Shown: positions 51,902-60,168 of the stretch, in pieces | Layout: each line of letters begins with the position of its first letter | Numbering within the stretch: position 1 is the stretch's first letter | Source: Candidatus Melainabacteria bacterium | Lineage (GTDB): Bacteria; Cyanobacteriota; Vampirovibrionia; Obscuribacterales; Obscuribacteraceae | Length of the DNA stretch: 64,000 nucleotides | Assembly (NCBI GenBank): GCA_003153555.1 | Contig: PLZS01000206.1 | Coordinates: forward strand, 1 to 64,000 | Direction of reading: 5' to 3' | Notes under the pieces: model-generated | Database searches by the model: none | Seen by the model: the letters and a program-made list of their open reading frames with translations, nothing else | Told to the model about the DNA's origin: nothing | Program-made: the position numbers and the translations under genes

Positions 51902-52597
51902 GTGTTGGAGACAATCGTATTGGGTTTAGAGAAACTTGCTTTCGCCGCAGTCAAATGCGCGCCTGAAGCCGAAAGTATTGCAGCAAAAGCGTTCGAAGAG
52001 TTGTTACCGCAAATTGCGGGGAAAGCAACGCCAACAATCGCTTCGGAGGTGGCTCCAGAGTTTCGGGCGTTGTCGCCGAAGATTATTGCCGCCATTAAGG
52101 ATCAAAGTATCGCCAGAACTCTTTTCCCTGGTGGGGCTGACCGCGAGTTTATAGTGAAAGGCAGCGGCTCGATGACCCCGCTTGAGACCGTGAATGATGC
52201 TATGAAAAGAATTGGCAGTGGTGATCCAAATGAGACTGTTAGGTTGCTCGTTCGGGAGATTCCTGACCCATCTAAACCGCTCAACCTGAACATGTTAGGT
52301 CCCGAGAAAAAAATGTACATACAGCATTTTGGCGGTCAACAGGGTGGACTCGGAATTGATTTAGAAACTGCGAGAAAAGCTGATCTATTGGTGAATTGTT
52401 ATCCTGAGCTCTTGCCGTCACTCTATAAAGACTCACAAACCTTAACCATGCTCCAGGGCAGGCACTTGTTTCCGTGGGCTCGTGGTGAGGTCAGAATGAT
52501 GCGCGGCATGGCAGGGGACAACACAGAAGTCTACGACACGCTTGTTGTCATGGGAAGCTGGAATAATTTCGGCGCGCCGCTCAAGTATTTCAAATAA
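51902..52597 (+). CDS. unrecognised soluble protein
   Basis: A 231-residue frame from GTG 51902, without a clear ribosome binding site. The N-terminal half is Ala/Glu-rich helix (LEKLAFAAVKCAPEAESIAA). The C-terminal half is mixed (KKMYIQHFGGQQGGLGIDLE; LFPWARGEVRMMRGMAGDNT). No membrane segments, signal peptide or known motif. The even codon use and length support a real gene. Divergent from the DUF975-like gene. Function unknown; it lies in the accessory zone and could be part of a mobile or defence module, but nothing shows that. Confidence 0.6.
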   Translation: MLETIVLGLEKLAFAAVKCAPEAESIAAKAFEELLPQIAGKATPTIASEVAPEFRALSPKIIAAIKDQSIARTLFPGGADREFIVKGSGSMTPLETVNDAMKRIGSGDPNETVRLLVREIPDPSKPLNLNMLGPEKKMYIQHFGGQQGGLGIDLETARKADLLVNCYPELLPSLYKDSQTLTMLQGRHLFPWARGEVRMMRGMAGDNTEVYDTLVVMGSWNNFGAPLKYFK

Positions 52598-52614
52598 TCA
52601 ATGACTCTGCTTCT

Positions 52615-52684
52615 TGGGGTCCGAGTAGTAATGGAACGGTTATCGAAAGATTTACATAATCGTTCCATTGCACCTTACACCCCA
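52615..52684. other. strong two-stem structured element
   Basis: An inner 14-bp stem (AATGGAACGGTTAT at 52630-52643 with ATAATCGTTCCATT at 52656-52669, one G-U pair) inside an outer 6-bp stem (TGGGGT at 52615-52620 with ACCCCA at 52679-52684). It lies just after the previous stop codon and 70 bp before the prenyltransferase start. It may be a terminator without U-run, an operator or a 5'-leader structure. Confidence 0.55.
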
Positions 52685-52754
52685 TAACTCGCCATTCTGG
52701 TCCAAATTGTCCATCACTACCTAATAAGAGTGCTACATTATTTTTGGAGGATCT

Positions 52755-53741
52755 ATGGACACCACGAAGGCGAGTCAAGCAGAAAAACCTGAGCCAGAAA
52801 AGATTGAACCACCTTCGTTCAATGAACTAGTGGCGCTTTTGCTGAGACAGATGCGCTGGAAACAGTGGCCAAAGAATCTGATTTGCTACGCTCCCCTCCT
52901 GTTCTCTGGAAAATTTCTCGAGCCCCAAGCACTAGTTGCGGCAAGTCTGTGTTTTGTTGCATTCTGCATGATTTCCAGTGGCATGTATGTTCTCAACGAC
53001 ATCATGGACGTCAAAGCGGACCGACTTCACCCAGTGAAAAAATTCAGGCCAATCGCCTCGGGGAAATTGAACATTCAGTTAGCTCTTGTAGTTGGCTTAT
53101 TCTCGCTATTTGGAGGCTTTGGCATCGCTTTCAGCTTGCGGCATTCACTGGTCATAATCTGTCTTGGTTATGTGACTTTAAACATCGTGTATTCACTTGG
53201 ACTGAAGCATTTTGCGATCATAGACATACTTTGCATAGCATCGGGTTTCGTTTTCAGGGCGATTGCCGGCGCGGTTGCAGTAAATGTAATGCCATCAAGC
53301 TGGTTCCTGCTCTGCACCACCCTTGGTGCCATATTTCTTGCCCTGGAGAAAAGGAGACAGGAAATCATCATCCTATCCGATGAGTCCACAAACCACCGCA
53401 AAGCCCTAACAGACTACAGCTTGACCCTGATCGCCCGTTTCGAGAGTTTGGTCGTGCCAAGTCTTTTAACCTCATATGCCGTTTACACTTTCAATTCTGT
53501 GCACGGACAATACATGATGGTGACAATTCCCGTTGTGCTGTACGGAATTATGCGCTATCAACTTTTATCCGAACGCGGCACTAGTACAAGTACACCGGAA
53601 GAAGTTCTACTACGGGATCGCCCCATTCAACTAACATTGCTGCTTTGGGTTCTGATTTGTGCCTTTGTCGTTTATCTGCATCCACGCGATCTGGTGGCGC
53701 TAGTGTCTAGAATGTTTGATGAGATGCGCGTTTATCCGTAA
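52755..53741 (+). CDS. UbiA-family prenyltransferase (decaprenyl-phosphate phosphoribosyltransferase-like)
   Basis: A 328-residue membrane enzyme with about eight helices. The prenyl-diphosphate motif NDIMDVKADRLHPVKKFRPIASG is followed by the second Asp-rich region near LEKRRQEIIIL. The opening MRWKQWPKNLICYAPLLFSG and the spacing match the DPPR-synthase branch, which makes decaprenyl-phosphoryl-5-phosphoribose, a precursor of arabinosyl donors. A TTGGAGG ribosome binding site precedes the ATG. No DprE1/DprE2-like genes are in the window. Nearby membrane glycosyltransferases (58.7-64 kb) could use a polyprenyl sugar, which is inference. Confidence 0.88.
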   Translation: MDTTKASQAEKPEPEKIEPPSFNELVALLLRQMRWKQWPKNLICYAPLLFSGKFLEPQALVAASLCFVAFCMISSGMYVLNDIMDVKADRLHPVKKFRPIASGKLNIQLALVVGLFSLFGGFGIAFSLRHSLVIICLGYVTLNIVYSLGLKHFAIIDILCIASGFVFRAIAGAVAVNVMPSSWFLLCTTLGAIFLALEKRRQEIIILSDESTNHRKALTDYSLTLIARFESLVVPSLLTSYAVYTFNSVHGQYMMVTIPVVLYGIMRYQLLSERGTSTSTPEEVLLRDRPIQLTLLLWVLICAFVVYLHPRDLVALVSRMFDEMRVYP

Positions 53742-53773
53742 TGTGTAATTAGCACAGTACATGCATGATACAA

Positions 53774-54454
53774 CTAACCTTTGAATAAGTTCGACAGTTT
53801 TTCCGCATCAATGGCGCGCAGTGCGATTATCTTTGGCACAAATTTTTTGGACGTTTTCTTTTCTTTTTCGCCAATAGTTTTGGTGATCGTCTCAATACCG
53901 TGTTCGTAATCGTAGCTTGTAGTTGTGTCTGTGTTACTGACCCTATCAGTGCTGCTGGAGACATCCGCTTTCGAGACGATGAACTGCTTTTTTGTCGGAT
54001 CATATTTAAAAACGAGTTTGTAATCGAAACTGTCGTTGCCACCGCCACCACTTTGATCGACGCTGAACGAATTTTTCCCCTTATCTAAATCGATTGAGGC
54101 ACCGAGCTGTCCACCGCAGGTAGAGCAGAGCAGAAGCTTAGTTGCATAATCCGCCAGTTCAAACTTGCCACTCCTGGCGAACACGACAATCAATGCCCGA
54201 TAGTCAGTTGCCACTCCATTTGAGTTTTTGCCTGGCTTCTTTCCGATCAATTGCAGCACTTTATCCTGAACTCCGTCTCCGTTCAAATCCGCGGCAAGTT
54301 GTGCCTCGATTTTCCAGCCAGGTGGACAGAATTCTTCTGCGGTGGCACCGGTTTTAGGGATGTTGGCGACTGAAATCTCATTGGCGAAAGCGCTACAGCT
54401 CAAAATCAAAGTAAGCAAGAACGGCGCTGATTTGTTCAGCATGGCATATTTCAT
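53774..54454 (-). CDS. secreted protein with an EF-hand-like loop, unknown function
   Basis: A 226-residue exported protein. The signal peptide is about MKYAMLNKSAPFLLTLILSC to SAFA|N. The sequence DLNGDGVQDKVLQL is a calcium-loop/FG-GAP-type segment common in extracellular bacterial proteins. The centre has a CSTCGG pair and a Gly/Ser/Asp stretch (SVDQSGGGGNDSFDYKLVF), and the end is Lys-rich. No enzyme motif is visible. Convergent with the prenyltransferase gene across 32 bp. Confidence 0.72.
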   Translation of the reverse strand: MKYAMLNKSAPFLLTLILSCSAFANEISVANIPKTGATAEEFCPPGWKIEAQLAADLNGDGVQDKVLQLIGKKPGKNSNGVATDYRALIVVFARSGKFELADYATKLLLCSTCGGQLGASIDLDKGKNSFSVDQSGGGGNDSFDYKLVFKYDPTKKQFIVSKADVSSSTDRVSNTDTTTSYDYEHGIETITKTIGEKEKKTSKKFVPKIIALRAIDAEKLSNLFKG

Positions 54455-54588
54455 TAGGACGATAATTTCCAGGTAAGTAGTTTGGGGGTGTCAGGTTCCA
54501 ACACCCTGACGCGATTATTATGGCAGGCACAACATTCGTCAGCATTAAGAGTCGCCAGAGTGCCTTTCGCCGTTAGTTGAGCACCTCT

Positions 54589-54852
54589 TTATGCCGTCTC
54601 AAATTCATGGGAAATCGCTCGCATTGTTTTTACAACGCGCCGCGGATTATTGGTGAGAGGCGCAAATCCATATTGCGCATAGAAGAGAAGCGGATCTCGG
54701 GCGCCGTTTACTATTTCTACCGCGCTTGGCAGTTCGGCGTCGATGACCATCAATGCGCTGAACACGTCTTTGGTGTTGGCAAGCGATCTGCATTGGGCGT
54801 CAATTAGCAGTAATAATATGCCCCACTCCCGATAACGGCGGAAGCAGGGCAT
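54589..54852 (-). pseudogene. remnant of a GNAT acetyltransferase
   Basis: The 87-codon minus frame ends in a typical GNAT C-terminus: ALMVIDAELPSAVEIVNGAR, then DPLLFYAQYGFAPLTNNPRR and VVKTM. The preceding LLLLIDAQCRSLANTKDVFS matches the helix after the acetyl-CoA loop. The N-terminal half, including the acetyl-CoA-binding RxxGxG/A loop, is missing or out of frame upstream, so this is a broken gene. Intact relatives include the TacT-type toxins of toxin-antitoxin pairs. Confidence 0.55.
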
Positions 54853-54872
54853 TTGAAATGTACAGTCGCTGA

Positions 54873-55259
54873 TTATTTGGTTGTCTTGCCTATGTCAATT
54901 GGTGGTGCACCAGGTCCACGGGTGATTGCGTCACCTTGGAGTGCCTGCCCATTTGAGTAGTTAGTTTCGCCCGCATCATGCTCGCTACCCTTGTTCGGCA
55001 TAACAGCACCCTTGGCGCCTGGAGCTAATAAACTCGGGTCTGTAACGCCGGAATTCGCCCTCATGTTCTCAGGACGAGTTGCGTCTCCATTGAAGTTCCA
55101 GTGCGGAATCGAAAGCGCTGCCCAAATGATGCATGCAAGAGACAACACCACTGTTAGCACCAGCGAAATGTTTATACCGTTGTTACTAGATGACTTTGAT
55201 TCATCGGGTCGTGTGATATGGGCTTCCGGAACATCCGGAGTAGAAGAGTTAATAGCCAT
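54873..55259 (-). CDS. small single-pass membrane protein, unknown function
   Basis: A 128-residue protein with a strong AAGGAGG ribosome binding site 5-6 bases before the ATG. A soluble Ser/Pro/Asp-rich N-terminus (about 1-28) is followed by one membrane helix (ISLVLTVVLSLACIIWAALSI, about 30-50). The C-terminal ~75 residues are hydrophilic and disordered-looking with several Gly, Asn and Pro. It resembles no family I know. It lies 20 bp upstream of the GNAT fragment on the same strand. Confidence 0.65.
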   Translation of the reverse strand: MAINSSTPDVPEAHITRPDESKSSSNNGINISLVLTVVLSLACIIWAALSIPHWNFNGDATRPENMRANSGVTDPSLLAPGAKGAVMPNKGSEHDAGETNYSNGQALQGDAITRGPGAPPIDIGKTTK

Positions 55260-55946
55260 GATCGCCTCCTTGCACTCGCCTTCGACACGACGGACGGCCG
55301 TGAACTATAGTTCCAAAATATTTTTTTCAAGTGAATTACTAAGGGAAAGATGCGTCAGCTTTGCTACGGACCCAGGAACAGACTTTTTGGCCGCAAAACA
55401 AACTGATTAAGGTAGTTGCGCAACCACGCTAAGCTTTGCGCTGCAAGTGTTTTGGGGATCATGCGAGCTGCGATAGGAATGAAGAGTTGGAAGCACGCGT
55501 TCGCGTCAATTTTGCGCCAGCATCGAGATTGGCTGGGACAGCCGATTTCAGCATGAATCTACGAATCGATTATGCTTTGCTAAGAGAAAAGCCTCACCGG
55601 GAGCAGTTAGAGCTCCCCAAATTGACCCTGAAAAGCACCGCCAATATACGGTAGTTCGCCACGCTCGCACTAATAGCGGCAATCAGATAGGCGCCAAAAT
55701 TCGCATCATACAGAATGGAGAGGATCATTGCATTTGAACTTCGGAAAAACGTACGCTGCCGGAGTACTTTGTTAATCCACCCATTCTTTTAAAAACTCCA
55801 AATCAACTTCTAAACCCCCAACACTAGCCACGATGAGTCTTCCCGATCATCTCCACCTCAACTTGGTGATGCTGGTTTTTGCTGGTCTCTGAAGTCTTGG
55901 AACTCACACAGGTAGCGCTGTTGCGCGACCTAGAAGGAGACTTACT
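55260..55946. other. gene-poor stretch before the M28 peptidase
   Basis: 687 bp. A 72-codon plus frame at 55436-55654 lacks a ribosome binding site and recognisable content. The left end is the promoter side of the membrane-protein gene; the right end carries AAGGAGA for the peptidase. I see no other structure. Confidence 0.4.
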
Positions 55947-57068
55947 ATGTTTGCATCAATCTTTGCTGCGATTGGTCCTGCTGGACTAACCGCTCTGTTT
56001 CTGTTGCTTGCAGCTTTGGCTGTGGCAATTTTCTTTTACCGCCGCTCGCGTAACACCGTCTTCCACTCCGTTCATCGGGGCAAGGCACACGCCGGTGGTT
56101 GCAAGTTCGATTCTGCCGAAGTCAACCGCACACGGTTCGCCAAGACTCCGGACATCGACCTCTCGAACCTTCCTGCTCCCGACCCCCGCATCGTCAAAGC
56201 CTTCGCCACCATCAAGGAAGCCGCTCTCCTCGCAAAGGTGAACATGCTTTCGGGCGAAGCTGACATGACCGTCGGTGGCAAGACCGTTCGCATCACCAGC
56301 CGCAGCACCTTCGGTCCTGGTCACCTGACCGCCATGGCTTGGCTCGAGGAGTTCTATGCGTCAATCGGTCTTCCGACCCGGCGCGAGTCTTATCGCAAGA
56401 ACGGCAAGACCTTCTACTACCTGATTGCCACTCGCAAGGGTGATACCAATCCGGAGAAGGTCGTCATCGCCGGCGCTCACCTCGACTCCACCGCTGGCAA
56501 TCAGTTCAGCGCTGAGCCTGTTGCACCTGGTGCGGATGATGACGGTTCGGGCACCATTGCTCTGACCGAACTCGCCCGCATCCTCAAGGACCTGCCCCTC
56601 GCCTGCACCGTCGAGTTCGTTCACTTCACCGGTGAAGAGCAGGGTCTCTGGGCCAGCTACGCGTACTCCGACAAGGTCGCCGCCGCGAAGGTGAACGTCG
56701 TCGCCATGGTCGAAATGGACATGATCGGCTACTGCGCCAAGCCCGGCAACCGACTCGACATCCATGACGACACGGACGCCGAGTCGCACTCGCTGGTCGT
56801 GCTGATGGTTCGCAACATCAAGCGCTACGGTCTCAACCTCAACCCGGTCGACACGCACAACCATGCTGTTCAAGACCGCAGCGACCACGCAGGCTTCCTC
56901 GACCACGGCTACAAGGCCATCCTGGTCAGCGAAGAGTTCACCGACGACGGCTTCAACCCTCGCTACCACTCGGCAGACGAACGGTCGAAGTACATGAACT
57001 TCCCCTACATGGCGGAAGTCACTCGCGCCCTGCTCGCGACGATCGCCGACCTGGCGGAACTGAAGTAA
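55947..57068 (+). CDS. M28-family zinc metallopeptidase, membrane-anchored
   Basis: A 373-residue enzyme. One membrane helix at about 13-30 precedes the catalytic domain, so it is an anchored or secreted aminopeptidase. Two-zinc ligands are in place: His178 (AGAHLDS), bridging Asp197 (GADDDGSG), catalytic Glu230 and ligand Glu231 (TGEEQG), Asp258 (EMDMIG) and a final His in RYHSADE. The start follows AAGGAGA with good spacing. The body of the gene is visibly richer in G and C than its neighbours (about 60% in sampled lines), with many third-position C/G codons, which points to acquisition from another genome or to strong codon selection. Confidence 0.92.
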   Translation: MFASIFAAIGPAGLTALFLLLAALAVAIFFYRRSRNTVFHSVHRGKAHAGGCKFDSAEVNRTRFAKTPDIDLSNLPAPDPRIVKAFATIKEAALLAKVNMLSGEADMTVGGKTVRITSRSTFGPGHLTAMAWLEEFYASIGLPTRRESYRKNGKTFYYLIATRKGDTNPEKVVIAGAHLDSTAGNQFSAEPVAPGADDDGSGTIALTELARILKDLPLACTVEFVHFTGEEQGLWASYAYSDKVAAAKVNVVAMVEMDMIGYCAKPGNRLDIHDDTDAESHSLVVLMVRNIKRYGLNLNPVDTHNHAVQDRSDHAGFLDHGYKAILVSEEFTDDGFNPRYHSADERSKYMNFPYMAEVTRALLATIADLAELK

Positions 57069-57269
57069 TCGACTGCTTCAACTGCCAGGTGTTGGTCCCT
57101 GTCGGCGGCGGTCTCGTTCAATTCTTGAATGGGATCGTTTGCCGGCAGGGTGGGGAAAGGATTGTGAGCGGTGGTTTGTTAAACCATCGTTTCTCAGTCT
57201 TTTTTCTCAAACCACTTATACTAAACAAGATAGTATATACAAACACTTATGAATGGGCGTCGGAAGCAG

Positions 57270-58547
57270 TTATCCATTGACTGAGGCAACGACTGCGCCC
57301 GCAGATTTCTGCAGTGGTTGGATGTCGCTAAATTCATGGCGCCTGGGCCAAAAATAACACATCCCAACTAGGGCAGCGGCAAAACCAGCTGCAGCGCCGA
57401 CGCACAGCGCCCATCGCGGACCGAACAAATCAGCAACCCAACCAACAATTGGTGCTCCAATCGGTGTTCCGCCTATTGCTATCGCAAGGTAAATCGCCAT
57501 TACTCGCCCGCGAACTTCGGGTTCAGTCGATAACTGCACAAGGCTGTTGGCAGTAGTGGTGAAGGTTTGAGCAGCCATGCCGATGATAATGAGGGCTATG
57601 CCAAAGAGCGCATAGTTGGGCATTATGGACGACAAGGCAAGCCCAACCCCGAACAACAAAGCGCCAGCGATTAGGAAGCTGATGCGGGGTTTCTCACGTC
57701 TGGCTGAAAGCAATGCGCCAATAACCGAGCCTATTGCCATAATTGACGTCAACAAACCGAATTGACTGGCGCCTGCATGGAAGACGGTGACAGACATAGT
57801 GGAAATGAAGATCGGGAAATTCAGTCCGAACGTTCCAATCAAGAACAGCATGAGCAGAATAGCTTTCAAATCCGTGCGTTTGGAGATGTACCGAAACCCT
57901 TCAGCCAGATTTTTATTTGTTCGGGGAGTAACATCCGTCAGATGAAGCTCGTTCGCGCGAAGCAGACTCAATGAGTACAGCACAGCGAGAAAGGAGACTG
58001 CATTGATCAGAAATACGCACCCCGAACCAACAGTGGAGATGAGAACCCCGGCGATGGCGGGACCGACCATCCGTGCAGCATTGAAGGACGTTGAATTCAA
58101 TGCCACCGCATTAGAGAGATCAGCCTCCACGACCAGCTCAGATACGAATGTTTGCCGCGCAGGTGAGTCGAAAGCTGTAACGCAACCAAGCAGAAGTGCG
58201 AACACATACACATGCCACAACTGCACTAGTCCAGTGACAGTAAGAATGCCCAGCCCCAGAGCCAAGGCGCCCATTGACGCTTGAGTTGCGAGCAGAAGTT
58301 TTCGCCGGTCCAAATGATCAGCCGCCAAGCCTGTTAAAGGCAGCAAGACTAACTGTGGTCCGAACTGAAGCGCCATCACCACACCAACCGCGGTCGCATT
58401 GTGATCGGTCAACTGGGTGAGGACAATCCAATCCTGAGCGGTACGCTGCATCCAGGTGCCCACGTTTGAAACAATCGCCCCGCCTGCCCAGACGCGGTAG
58501 TTGAAGGTATTAAGTGAACGGAAGGTGCCCTTCAGCAGACTATTCAT
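57270..58547 (-). CDS. MFS exporter (EntS/MFS_3-like)
   Basis: A 425-residue, 12-helix transporter of the major facilitator superfamily. It has the RDxxxDxxxRRxxL-type loop after helix 2 (LTGLAADHLDRRKLL), the helix-4/5 ALNSTSFNAARMVGPAIAGVL segment of the MFS_3 group, and a long central loop. These carriers mostly export small hydrophilic compounds such as siderophores or drugs. There is no regulator or siderophore gene nearby, so the substrate is unknown. Confidence 0.9.
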   Translation of the reverse strand: MNSLLKGTFRSLNTFNYRVWAGGAIVSNVGTWMQRTAQDWIVLTQLTDHNATAVGVVMALQFGPQLVLLPLTGLAADHLDRRKLLLATQASMGALALGLGILTVTGLVQLWHVYVFALLLGCVTAFDSPARQTFVSELVVEADLSNAVALNSTSFNAARMVGPAIAGVLISTVGSGCVFLINAVSFLAVLYSLSLLRANELHLTDVTPRTNKNLAEGFRYISKRTDLKAILLMLFLIGTFGLNFPIFISTMSVTVFHAGASQFGLLTSIMAIGSVIGALLSARREKPRISFLIAGALLFGVGLALSSIMPNYALFGIALIIIGMAAQTFTTTANSLVQLSTEPEVRGRVMAIYLAIAIGGTPIGAPIVGWVADLFGPRWALCVGAAAGFAAALVGMCYFWPRRHEFSDIQPLQKSAGAVVASVNG

Positions 58548-58674
58548 GACGCGCGTAATTTCACAAGCGGGGATCTCACATGTACTGCATAAGACTAAAG
58601 AGTCGAATACTTGCGGAAAAGATCCAACAATGGACCTCTATTGTCAGTTTTCGGACAAATATTTATCCTCCAGT

Positions 58675-60168
58675 CTAATTGTGTACTGGAATCGTGTCCG
58701 CTTTGCGATTTCTGCGAAAACGGATGAAGGATAAGATTAGTGGAGTTGCAGTTAGGAGCACAAAGTTGATTCCGCCTGAGTGACCGAGGTAAGTAATTGC
58801 GAACAGTTGTGTGCAACTCAAGATGATCGCTAGGCGGCGCAGTTCGCTGCGCTCGGGAAGCCAGAGTGCGACTGGGAAGAACATGAGGATATACCAGGGA
58901 TGAAATTTCGAACTGACCAGGCAGACGGCTAAAAGAGCCAGCAACAGGCAATCAGAAATCATTCGTGTCATCGAATAATTCTTGCCTTCGTTCACGGCTC
59001 GGAGGAACCGCCAGAGACACAAGATAGCAAAACCAGCGAAGGTGGCTACTTTGACGGCGGCAATAAACTTGAACAAGCCAGATTCGAACCAGGGCAGATT
59101 GTTGCTGTGGTAGGCAAGATGTTCGATGCCATGTCCAATGTTCTCGATCAATGCAGGCAACGACTTGCCATTGAACGACAAATCTTGTCGCATAATATCA
59201 AAGCGGAAATGACTGAAGTCCGCGGCATAGCCGGCAGACAAGCACGCCATCACCAACATCCCGCCGACGATGTTTGCAGCAAGTGCCTTCCAGCCGAAAC
59301 GCCGAAAGACGAAGAGCAAAACAAACGGAAACGCGACAATCCAGAGAAACTTGATTTGCGCTCCAACTACCAGAGATGGAATTGCCAGCGCGACCAGGTT
59401 TGAACCGACAAACAACATTCCTGCCATAACGAACACAGTCATCAACACATCGTTGTGTGCGTTAGAGAGCGACTGGATCAAAACAAACGGGCTCCACAGA
59501 TACAGATAAAGGCTTAAGTCAGGACGTGGCAGCCGCAGTTGCCGTGCGCCGAAGTAAATCACGGCTGCCAAAACAAAAAACGCAGCCAGATTTATGCATT
59601 TCAGCAAGTGCATAGTGAATGCCAAATCCCCGCGTCCTGCTTCACACACCATCCTTGTTAGGTGCGCGAAGGCGAATCCATACGGACACGGATTCCAAGC
59701 CCACACGCCTGTAAGCATCGGATCGGCGTGAAAGTCCGGTATCTGATCGACGGTGGTGACGTAAGGATTCAAATGGTAGTGAGACTGCAGCCAACCGATG
59801 TCGATGTAACTGAACACGTCGGATGAATGAAAGTTTGGAATGCAAACGGCAATCAGCGCGGCGATTGCACCAAAGAACACAACCGGTTTAATACCAATCG
59901 ACGGATTACTCTTAAGTGTTTGATAACCGCGCCAGTAGGCGAATAACAGAAGAATAACTCCGGGGATAGTGACAATCAGATTGCTGATGTGATGATTGAC
60001 ATACCGCGCGTCAACCAGATTCGAATTATAGTAGAGAAGAAATGCACCATATACGGTGATAGTCAGCAAGGCCCACTTGTGCAAAGTTTGACCGCTTGCA
60101 GCGACACCCTCAGTCTCTGGTTGAGACCCCTGCTCCACACGTGCATCTGCTTGGTGCATAGTGTTCAC
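58675..60168 (-). CDS. GT-C-type polyprenol-dependent glycosyltransferase-like membrane protein
   Basis: A 497-residue protein with about 12 hydrophobic helices. The first external loop, NFHSSDVFSYIDIGWLQSHYHLNPYV, is the acidic D-x-x-SY ... NPY signature of the MptB/GT87 (DUF2029-like) mannosyltransferases. Those enzymes use polyprenyl-phosphate sugars outside the inner membrane. The last gene of a three-gene minus-strand cluster; its ATG overlaps the previous stop by ATGA. The acceptor could be a lipid-linked glycan or a surface polysaccharide. Confidence 0.82.
   Translation of the reverse strand: MNTMHQADARVEQGSQPETEGVAASGQTLHKWALLTITVYGAFLLYYNSNLVDARYVNHHISNLIVTIPGVILLLFAYWRGYQTLKSNPSIGIKPVVFFGAIAALIAVCIPNFHSSDVFSYIDIGWLQSHYHLNPYVTTVDQIPDFHADPMLTGVWAWNPCPYGFAFAHLTRMVCEAGRGDLAFTMHLLKCINLAAFFVLAAVIYFGARQLRLPRPDLSLYLYLWSPFVLIQSLSNAHNDVLMTVFVMAGMLFVGSNLVALAIPSLVVGAQIKFLWIVAFPFVLLFVFRRFGWKALAANIVGGMLVMACLSAGYAADFSHFRFDIMRQDLSFNGKSLPALIENIGHGIEHLAYHSNNLPWFESGLFKFIAAVKVATFAGFAILCLWRFLRAVNEGKNYSMTRMISDCLLLALLAVCLVSSKFHPWYILMFFPVALWLPERSELRRLAIILSCTQLFAITYLGHSGGINFVLLTATPLILSFIRFRRNRKADTIPVHN

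Noticed and set aside
52590-52778. 62-codon minus-strand frame over the stem-loop element
   Set aside because: Its middle is formed by the palindromic stems, and it overlaps the start of the prenyltransferase gene.
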